Part shown: positions 58,548 to 64,000 of the stretch, piece after piece
How the letters are laid out: each line of letters opens with the position of its first letter
Numbering within the stretch: the first letter of the stretch is position 1
Assembly (NCBI RefSeq): GCF_018388445.1
Contig: NZ_CP074405.1
Coordinates: 496,001 to 560,000 of the forward strand
Length of the DNA: 64,000 bases
Direction of reading: 5' to 3'
DNA from: Cellulomonas wangleii
GTDB taxonomy: Bacteria; Actinomycetota; Actinomycetes; Actinomycetales; Cellulomonadaceae
Made by a program: the position numbers and the translations under genes
Notes under the pieces: model-generated
Seen by the model: only the letters and a program-made list of their open reading frames with translations
Databases searched by the model: none
What the model was told of the DNA's origin: nothing

Positions 58548-59816
58548 GTGCCCACCGAACCGGACGACGACGAGCTCGAGCTGATCCGCCGCTCGGGGGC
58601 CGTGCTGCGCGTGGGGCGGCTCAGCCTCGCGTCGGGCACGGGCTCGTACCGCGTGAAGGCGTCGATGGCGCGCGTGGCGGGCGCGCTGGGCATCGACCGG
58701 CACCACGCGCACGTCACGCTCACCGAGATCACGACGACGTCGCACCGCGGGCGGTCGTTCCGCACCGAGGTCACCGAGGTCCGCACGGTCGGCGTCAACA
58801 CCGACCGCCTGGCCGAGCTCGAGCTGATGGCCCAGCGCGTCGAGGCGAGCGCACCCGTCACGGTCGAGCACCTGACGGAGCAGATCGAGCGGATCGCGCA
58901 CAAGCCGCCGCTGTACCCGGTGGTGCTCAACGCCCTGTGGGCGGCCGTGGCGTGTGCGGCGTTCGCGTTCCTCAACAACGGCGGCGCCGTCGAGGTCGCC
59001 GGTGCGTTCGTCGGCGCCGGCCTGGGGCAGGGGCTGCGGCGCGTCATGCTGCACCGCGGGTTCAACCAGTTCGGCGTCACGATGCTCGCGGCGACGCTGG
59101 CGAGCCTGTCGTACCTCGGGTTCGTGCAGGCCCTGCACGTGCTGGGCGTCACGGGTGGCGTGCACGAGGCGGGGTACGTGGCCGCCGCCCTGTTCCTGGT
59201 GCCCGGGTTCCCGCTGGTCACCGGCGCGCTGGACCTGGCCAAGCTCGACTTCTCGGCGGGTGTCGCCCGGCTGACGTGGGCGCTGATGATCTTCGTCTCG
59301 GCCGCGTTCGCGGTGTGGGCGGTGTCGATCGTGGTCGGGCTGAGCCCGGACCCGCCGCGCGAGCTCGCGCTGGACCCGGCCCTCATGACTCTGCTGCGCC
59401 TGCTCGCGTCGTTCGTCGGCGTGCTCGGCTTCGCGCTGATGTTCAACAGCCCGTGGCGCATGGCGCTGGTCGCGGCGGGCGTCGCCGCCCTGCCCAACCT
59501 GCTGCGCATCGAGGCCGTCGTGCTGCTGGACTGGCCGCCGCAGGCCGCCGCCGCCGTCGCCGCGTTCCTCGTCGGCCTGCTCGCCGCGTGGATCGCCCCC
59601 CGGCTGAACATCCCGCGCATCACCGTGTACGTGCCGGCCGTGACGATCATGGTCCCCGGCGTCCCGGCGTACCGGGCCGTGTACTACCTGAGCAACGGGG
59701 ACGTGGCGCAGGCGCTGACGTACGGGGTCTCCGCGGCCCTGGTGGTCACCGCGCTCGCGGTCGGCCTGGCGGTCGCGCGCATGGTCACGGACCGCGAGTG
59801 GGGCTTCGAGCGCTGA
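58548..59816 (+). CDS. threonine/serine exporter-like protein (ThrE family)
   Basis: 422 residues. N-terminal cytosolic domain (about 1-125: LIRRSGAVLRVGRLSLASGT, SYRVKASMARVAGALGIDRH, HVTLTEITTTSHRGRSFRTE) followed by ten hydrophobic segments (VVLNALWAAVACAAFAFLNN, YVAAALFLVPGFPLVTGALD, VYVPAVTIMVPGVPAYRAVY). This is the ThrE layout, in which both five-helix domains are in one chain (in many bacteria split into two genes). It exports L-threonine and L-serine or related small compounds. GTG 58548. Monocistronic, followed by tRNA-Ser(GCT). Confidence 0.88.
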   Translation: MPTEPDDDELELIRRSGAVLRVGRLSLASGTGSYRVKASMARVAGALGIDRHHAHVTLTEITTTSHRGRSFRTEVTEVRTVGVNTDRLAELELMAQRVEASAPVTVEHLTEQIERIAHKPPLYPVVLNALWAAVACAAFAFLNNGGAVEVAGAFVGAGLGQGLRRVMLHRGFNQFGVTMLAATLASLSYLGFVQALHVLGVTGGVHEAGYVAAALFLVPGFPLVTGALDLAKLDFSAGVARLTWALMIFVSAAFAVWAVSIVVGLSPDPPRELALDPALMTLLRLLASFVGVLGFALMFNSPWRMALVAAGVAALPNLLRIEAVVLLDWPPQAAAAVAAFLVGLLAAWIAPRLNIPRITVYVPAVTIMVPGVPAYRAVYYLSNGDVAQALTYGVSAALVVTALAVGLAVARMVTDREWGFER

Positions 59817-59896
59817 CCCGTCCGGGTCCGCCGCGCGAGCGCGCCACGCACTCGCTTTGGTCGCAGGACGAGCGACCGGTAACGTGTGCTCGTCTT

Positions 59897-59986
59897 GGAG
59901 ACGTCGCATAGCCAGGTCTAGTGCGCGGCCCTGCTAAGGCCGTGAAGGGGTCAACCCTTCCGTGGGTTCAAATCCCACCGTCTCCG
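59897..59986 (+). tRNA. tRNA-Ser(GCT)
   Basis: 90 bases. Acceptor arms GGAGACG (59897-59903) and CGTCTCC (59979-59985), anticodon loop CTGCTAA with anticodon GCT, long variable arm GAAGGGGTCAACCCTTC, T arm with GTGGGTTCAAATCCCAC. The T arm is identical to that of tRNA-Ser(CGA). A strong terminator follows. Confidence 0.95.
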
Positions 59987-60007
59987 CGTTCGACGTCGAC
60001 AGGCGTC

Positions 60008-60045
60008 GGGAAGAAGCCCGGGCCCCAGGGTCCGGGCTTCTTCCC
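60008..60045 (+). terminator. terminator of tRNA-Ser(GCT)
   Basis: 14-bp stem GGGAAGAAGCCCGG (60008-60021) and 60032-60045 around a 10-base loop, 21 bases after the tRNA. Confidence 0.9.
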
Positions 60046-60068
60046 GTTCCGGAGCACGTCACCGACCG

Positions 60069-60464
60069 TCACAGCCGCAGCAGGCCGGCCTGCGTCGGCG
60101 TGAACCCGCACGCGCGGTAGAACCCGTCGAGGTGCGGCTCGAAGTCCACGTGCAGCCACGTGCACCCGGCGGCACGGACCTCCGCGACGAGCCGCTCCAC
60201 CAGGCGTCGCCCCGTGCCCCGGCGCCGGTGCGCCGGGTCGACCACCGTGTCGAGCACGAACGCGTGAGCCCCGCCGTCCCCGCAGGCGTGCACGAACCCG
60301 ACGAGCTCGTCTCCGTCGAACGCCCCCACCCACGTGACCGCGTACCGGTCGAGGCGGGCCGCCCACGGCTGCACGTCGCCCGCGCCACCGAACGCCGCGG
60401 TGTGCAGCCGGCTCAGGGCGACGTCGTCGACGGGGAACCGGACGCGCAGCACGGGATCGCTCAT
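60069..60464 (-). CDS. GNAT-family N-acetyltransferase (small)
   Basis: 131 residues. Acetyl-CoA motif A is LDTVVDPAHRRRGTGRRLVE followed by RLVAEVRAAGCTWLHVDFEP; motif B is LDGFYRACGFTPTQAGLLRL at the C-terminal end. Starts MSDPVLRVRFPVDDVALSRL. Typical minimal GNAT of the small-molecule type; substrate unknown. Convergent with the tRNA-Ser(GCT) terminator. Confidence 0.9.
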   Translation of the reverse strand: MSDPVLRVRFPVDDVALSRLHTAAFGGAGDVQPWAARLDRYAVTWVGAFDGDELVGFVHACGDGGAHAFVLDTVVDPAHRRRGTGRRLVERLVAEVRAAGCTWLHVDFEPHLDGFYRACGFTPTQAGLLRL

Positions 60465-60526
60465 GTGCCGAGCGTGGCGCACGGGCCGCCCGGGCGCGCA
60501 CACCTTTCCCGTGGGCCACGTCGGCG

Positions 60527-61117
60527 TCAGGTCAGGTCCGTACGGGGCGCGTGCGCGCTCTGCGTGAGGTGCGTGAGGTCGACGTCCCACGTGCCGTCGC
60601 GCGCGATGCGCCAGGTGCCGGTGTCGAGCATGTCGTGCCAGCGCGCGATCCGCTGCGGCAGCGTCGAGTGCGCCACCACCAGCGGGCTGCTCTGCGGGTC
60701 GTGCCGGAACGAGTCGGGCCCGGGGGACGCGCCGTCCAGGACCAGCGGCAGGGCGTGCCCGTGCACGGCCACGACCCAGTGCGGCTGCCACGGCACCGTG
60801 AGGGGCGCCCCCGCGCGGGCCTCCGCCCGCGACGCCTCCAGGTACTCCCGCGAGCGGCGCAGGCTCTCGTCGAGCGAGCCGAACTCCTGCCCCGGCGCCA
60901 GGTGCGCCGGAGCCCGCCCTGGGTGCGCTCCCACGCCGTCGCGCCACGTCCACAGCGCCGCGACCTCCTCCGTCAGCAGGTAGCCGTGCCGCGCGGCGAC
61001 CTCGTCGGCCTCGGCAGGCGTCAGGCCGGGACGCAGCCGGGTCACCACGACGGCACCCAGCCGCACGAGCCGCGCCGCCCAGCCGTCCAGCGCGGTGGTC
61101 ACCTCGGTGGCGCTCAC
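60527..61117 (-). CDS. SMI1/KNR4 (SUKH)-like protein
   Basis: 196 residues from GTG 61117 (VSATEVTTALDGWAARLVRL). SUKH-type features: RPGLTPAEADEVAARHGYLL, LTEEVAALWTWRDGVGA, PHWVVAVHGHALPLVLDG, and an ending typical for the actinobacterial subgroup (RIARWHDMLDTGTWRIARDG, WDVDLTHLT). SUKH proteins are often immunity proteins of polymorphic toxin systems, but many stand-alone versions in actinobacteria have no toxin partner; none is seen next to this gene. The 313 bases upstream of it to the tRNA-Arg promoter contain no gene. Confidence 0.8.
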   Translation of the reverse strand: MSATEVTTALDGWAARLVRLGAVVVTRLRPGLTPAEADEVAARHGYLLTEEVAALWTWRDGVGAHPGRAPAHLAPGQEFGSLDESLRRSREYLEASRAEARAGAPLTVPWQPHWVVAVHGHALPLVLDGASPGPDSFRHDPQSSPLVVAHSTLPQRIARWHDMLDTGTWRIARDGTWDVDLTHLTQSAHAPRTDLT

Positions 61118-61430
61118 CGCAGCGCGTCCGGGCCCGGCAGTGCGGTCGGGGGCGTCGGTCGCGCCCCGCCGCGGTCTCGACGACCGGTCACGGTGATCCC
61201 CTCTCGTGGTGCGCGGTGCGCGGGGACGTCGTCGGGCCCGCAGCGGGCCGTCACCGTGACACAGGTGTGCACTGGCGCGCGCCCGCACCGTGACGGGCCA
61301 CCCGGTCGGCGCAGCGTGCAGGGGTGACGCCCGGCCCGAACGGCCGCCTACCGACCGGTACGTCCCGCACCTACCGGGGTCCGCCCCGGGCGCCGGCAGC
61401 CGGTGTGTCCCACGCCGCAGCGGATCGAGT

Positions 61431-61459
61431 TTGGGGCTGGCCCTCCGTGCCTGTATCGT
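61431..61459 (+). promoter_or_regulatory. promoter of tRNA-Arg(ACG)
   Basis: TTGGGG (61431-61436) and TATCGT (61454-61459) are separated by 17 bases, the optimal spacing for the housekeeping sigma factor; transcription would start near 61466, 17 bases before the tRNA. Confidence 0.75.
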
Positions 61460-61482
61460 TCTGGTCGGCCCGCGAGGGCAGT

Positions 61483-61555
61483 GCGCCCGTAGCTCAATGG
61501 ATAGAGCATCTGACTACGGATCAGAAGGTTGGGGGTTCGAGTCCCTTCGGGCGCG
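61483..61555 (+). tRNA. tRNA-Arg(ACG)
   Basis: 73 bases. Acceptor arms GCGCCCG (61483-61489) and CGGGCGC (61548-61554), anticodon loop CTACGGA with anticodon ACG, T loop TTCGAGT, CCA not encoded. A34 of this tRNA is the substrate of the TadA deaminase encoded at 1901-2482. Confidence 0.95.
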
Positions 61556-61560
61556 CAGGT

Positions 61561-61593
61561 CGAAGGCCCGGCACCGGTGGTGCCGGGCCTTCG
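61561..61593 (+). terminator. terminator of tRNA-Arg(ACG)
   Basis: Perfect 15-bp stem CGAAGGCCCGGCACC (61561-61575) and 61579-61593 with a GGT loop, 6 bases after the tRNA. The following 275 bases up to the next gene hold no ORF I can support. Confidence 0.92.
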
Positions 61594-61868
61594 TCGTTCC
61601 TGCCCGTCCCGGTGGCCGGTGCGCGGTGTCGCCACGGTCGTCGCAGGGGATCCGACGGGACGAAACGGGTGACACCGCCCGTTCCCGGGCGCAGACTGTT
61701 GGCCGTCGAGACCGTCCTGCCACACGGCTCCCGCACTCGCGCCGCCGCTCGCCCACCCCGCCGACTGGCGCTCGCGGCTGCACCGATGACGACACCGCGG
61801 TCGAGGACGGGACCCGACCGCTGCCCGACCCGACCCGGGTGAGGAGCGACCGACACGAGGAGAGCCCC

Positions 61869-62255
61869 ATGCTGCGTGGACTGAGCAACGTGTCGTACTA
61901 CGCCGACGACCTGGAGGCCGCGGCCGCCTGGTACACCGACGTCCTGGGCGTCGAGCCGTACTACTCGCGGACCGGCTACCGGGAGTGGCGCATCGGCGAC
62001 GACCAGGACGAGCTGGGCCTCATCGACGCGGCGTACGCGCCTCCGGGTGCCGCCGACGCGCAGGGTCGGCAGGTCGTGTCCTGGCACGTCGACGACGTGG
62101 CGGCCGCGGTGGACCGCCTCGTGGCCCTGGGCGCGACGCTGCGGGACCCCGTGACGGAGCGCGGCGAGGGGTTCCGCACCGCGGTCCTCACCGACCCGTT
62201 CGGCAACGCCGTCGGGATCATGGAGAACCCGCACTGGCGCGCACGCCACGACTGA
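61869..62255 (+). CDS. VOC-family (glyoxalase/bleomycin-resistance-like) protein
   Basis: 128 residues, two beta-alpha-beta-beta-beta modules: LSNVSYYADDLEAAAAWYTD, VLGVEPYYSRTGYREWRIGD and QVVSWHVDDVAAAVDRLVAL, VTERGEGFRTAVLTDPFGNA, ending VGIMENPHW. The positions of the metal ligands in this fold are partly kept (Glu in the last strand). Function not determined; related small VOC proteins are often dioxygenase- or resistance-like. ATG 61869 follows GAGGAGAGCCCC. Confidence 0.9.
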   Translation: MLRGLSNVSYYADDLEAAAAWYTDVLGVEPYYSRTGYREWRIGDDQDELGLIDAAYAPPGAADAQGRQVVSWHVDDVAAAVDRLVALGATLRDPVTERGEGFRTAVLTDPFGNAVGIMENPHWRARHD

Positions 62256-62355
62256 CGGGACGGCTCTCGGCACGGCTCCCGGCGCCTGGTCCCGGCACCG
62301 CGTGCGGTGACGTGGCACCCGGGCGCAGACTGGCGAGGAGCCCGAAGGAGTGCCC

Positions 62356-62703
62356 ATGAGCGCCGCCGAGATCGACCCGACCGTCCCACCGAGCGGCCCC
62401 GGCTGCGTCGAGTGCGAGCAGCAGGAGGGGTGGTGGGTGGCGCTGCGGCGCTGCGCCGCCTGCGGCCACGTCGGCTGCTGCGACAGCTCGCCCGGGCAGC
62501 ACGCCAGCGCGCACTGGCGCGCCACCGGCCACCCCGTGATGCGCACGTACGAGCCCGGGCAGGACTGGTGGTGGGACTACTCCCAGGGCGACTACACGCT
62601 GGGTCCGGACCTCGCGCCGCCCGTGTCCCATCCCGAGGACCAGCCGACCCCGGGGCCGGAGGGCCGGGTGCCACCGGACTGGCGCGCGCGGCTGCACGCG
62701 TGA
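62356..62703 (+). CDS. UBP-type zinc finger protein
   Basis: 115 residues. The Zn-finger UBP pattern is visible: GCVECEQQEGWWVALRRCAA, CGHVGCCDSSPGQHASAHWR, TGHPVMRTYEPGQDWWWDYS, with Cys and His residues in the order of that domain. In eukaryotes it binds ubiquitin; in actinobacteria small stand-alone versions of unknown role are common, often followed or preceded by oxidoreductases. ATG 62356 follows CGAAGGAGTGCCC. The next gene starts 38 bases later. Confidence 0.92.
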   Translation: MSAAEIDPTVPPSGPGCVECEQQEGWWVALRRCAACGHVGCCDSSPGQHASAHWRATGHPVMRTYEPGQDWWWDYSQGDYTLGPDLAPPVSHPEDQPTPGPEGRVPPDWRARLHA

Positions 62704-62741
62704 CCGGGCGTCCGCCCGTTCCCCCGGCATAGCCTGCAGCG

Positions 62742-63866
62742 GTGTCCACGTTCGTCACGGCCGGCCGCATCGTCCTCGGTGCCGGGGTCGCGGAGCAGGT
62801 CCCGGACCTCGTCGCGGGTCTGGGGCGGCGCGTCCTGGTGGTCGCCGGGCGGTCGGCCGACGTCGCCGCGCTGCCCGCCGCGGCGGTCCACCGGCACCGG
62901 GGGGAGCCCGACGTCGAGGCCGTGCGTGCCGTGGTCGCCCTGGCGCGCGAGGTGCGTCCCGACGTCGTCGTCGGGTGGGGCGGCGGGTCGGTGCTGGACC
63001 TCGCGAAGTGCGTGGCCGTCCTGGCACCGGGGGACGGCGACGTGCTCGACCACCTCGAGGTCGTCGGCCGCGGGCTGCCGCTGCCGGACGGTGCGCTGCC
63101 CGTCGTCGCCGTCCCGACGACGGCCGGCACGGGCGCCGAGGTGACCGCGAACGCCCCGGTGCGCGTCCCGGAGCGAGGGGTCAAGGCCAGCCTGCGGGGC
63201 CGCGCGATGCTGCCGTCCGTCGCCGTGGTCGACCCGCTGCTCACGCTCGGCTGCCCGCCGGCGCTCACGGCGGCGTCGGGCGTCGACGCGCTCACGCAGT
63301 GCCTCGAGGCGTTCACCACCCCGCACGCGACGCCCCTGACCGACCCGCTGGCCCGCGACGGGCTCGTACGGGCGGGGCGCAGCCTGAGGCGGGTCGTCGA
63401 GCACGGGGACGACGTCGACGCGCGCACGGACCTGAGCGTCGCCGCGTTGCAGTCGGGGATGGCGCTCGCGAACGCGAAGCTGGGTGCCGTGCACGGTCTC
63501 GCCGCCGCGCTCGGCGGGCGGCTCGGGGCGCCGCACGGGCAGGTGTGCGCCGCGGTGCTCGCGGCGACCACGGCCGCGAACGTCGCCGCCCTGCGCCGAA
63601 CGGCCCCCGACGGGCCGGGCCTGGCCCGGTACGACGACGCGGCCGTCGCCCTCACCGGCCGTCCGGGCGCGCGCGCCGACGACGCCGTCGCCTGGCTGGC
63701 GGACCTGGTCGCCGCTCTGGCCGTGCCCGGGCTGGGTGCCCTGGGGCTGGCGCGCGACGACGTCCCGGACGTCGTGGCCGACGCGCTGGCCGCGTCCAGC
63801 ACGCGCGGCAACCCCGTCACGCTGACCCCCGCCGAGCTGACGGACGTCGTCGCCGCGTCCTGGTGA
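62742..63866 (+). CDS. iron-containing alcohol dehydrogenase family protein (maleylacetate reductase-like)
   Basis: 374 residues. NAD(P)-binding GGGSVLD in VVVGWGGGSVLDLAKCVAVL, substrate-side motif VPTTAGTGAEVTANAPVRVP and the metal-site helix GALHGLAAALGG-like AVHGLAAALGGRLGAPHGQV with the His ligands, as in group III (iron-activated) alcohol dehydrogenases. By length and the early motif LGAGVAEQVPDLVAGLGRRV it is nearest to maleylacetate reductase/iron-ADH proteins; reaction is NAD(P)H-dependent reduction of a carbonyl. GTG 62742. Physiological substrate unknown. Confidence 0.88.
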   Translation: MSTFVTAGRIVLGAGVAEQVPDLVAGLGRRVLVVAGRSADVAALPAAAVHRHRGEPDVEAVRAVVALAREVRPDVVVGWGGGSVLDLAKCVAVLAPGDGDVLDHLEVVGRGLPLPDGALPVVAVPTTAGTGAEVTANAPVRVPERGVKASLRGRAMLPSVAVVDPLLTLGCPPALTAASGVDALTQCLEAFTTPHATPLTDPLARDGLVRAGRSLRRVVEHGDDVDARTDLSVAALQSGMALANAKLGAVHGLAAALGGRLGAPHGQVCAAVLAATTAANVAALRRTAPDGPGLARYDDAAVALTGRPGARADDAVAWLADLVAALAVPGLGALGLARDDVPDVVADALAASSTRGNPVTLTPAELTDVVAASW

Positions 63867-63884
63867 GCGCCGGGGCGCCTGCCG

Positions 63885-64000
63885 TCAGCCCCGGTGCGCC
63901 GGTTCGTCCGCGGTGCCGGGGACGGCGTCGTCGGTCGCGACCGCACCGGACCCGCCGTCCGCCCGCGGAGCAGGGTCGCCACCCGCCTCCGCGATGGCGC
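63885..64000 (-). CDS. C-terminal end of an unknown protein (5' end outside window)
   Basis: The minus strand is open from the window edge to TGA (63885-63887), giving about 38 residues: AIAEAGGDPAPRADGGSGAV, ATDDAVPGTADEPAHRG. Low-complexity, acidic tail; no family can be named. Confidence 0.4.
   Translation of the reverse strand, partial: AIAEAGGDPAPRADGGSGAVATDDAVPGTADEPAHRG

Noticed and set aside
57738..59909. Very long minus-strand frame across the coiled-coil and ThrE genes
   Set aside because: Composition is the antisense shadow of two genes with GC-rich third positions; no domain and no start context.
1..64000. CRISPR array or cas genes
   Set aside because: No regularly spaced 25-40 base repeats and no Cas-like proteins were seen.

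Overview
The window is very GC-rich DNA with many GTG starts, purine-rich Shine-Dalgarno sites and an actinobacterial-type SOS box. The gene set (SCO4848-like protein, ECF41 sigma factor, BTAD regulator, YhhN, ThrE, Lsr2-like protein) points to an Actinomycetota chromosome, most likely Cellulomonadaceae; the family is an inference from gene content and protein style, not from a marker gene.

Layout. (1) 1-3.6 kb is ordinary chromosome: the tail of an unknown gene, a small hypothetical gene, upp, tadA, a sirtuin and tRNA-Ser(CGA). (2) About 3.6-27.8 kb is an accessory region that starts directly at the 3' end of that tRNA. It holds three remnants of one insertion sequence, a secreted metzincin with a lipoprotein, a truncated RHS/YD-repeat gene with a displaced tip and tiny membrane proteins, a Phd/RelE-type toxin-antitoxin pair with two decayed copies, a GIY-YIG protein, an EcsC-domain protein, a large protein built of two degenerate RNase III-dsRBD units divergent from a DUF262-HNH-RAMA (GmrSD-like) nuclease, an IS481-type remnant, a restriction-modification cluster (SOS box, unknown gene, methyltransferase, two paralogous PD-(D/E)XK proteins, broken Lsr2-like gene) and an IS3 element. 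No integrase is visible. (3) 27.8-37.7 kb: lysoplasmalogenase, FUSC protein, an EamA/LysR deletion scar, an acetyltransferase, a PQQ-propeller membrane protein, and a cluster resembling D-Ser-type vancomycin resistance: VanX-like dipeptidase, a racemase fused to a D-Ala ligase-like domain, and a broken acyltransferase-3 gene. (4) 37.9-45.6 kb: a second PQQ-propeller paralogue, a sugar ABC operon with its LacI regulator and a likely operator, and small membrane proteins. (5) 45.6-46.5 kb: an RHS-tip remnant followed by three paralogous 34-residue single-pass membrane proteins. (6) 46.7-64 kb: mostly single-gene metabolic and regulatory functions, tRNA-Ser(GCT) and tRNA-Arg(ACG).

Most noteworthy are the tandem pseudo-RNase III/dsRBD protein beside the GmrSD-like nuclease (candidate dsRNA-linked defence), the family of RHS-associated micro-membrane proteins found at two separated loci, and the racemase-ligase fusion in a Van-like operon. 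All functional statements come from motif reading by eye; no database search or computation was run.
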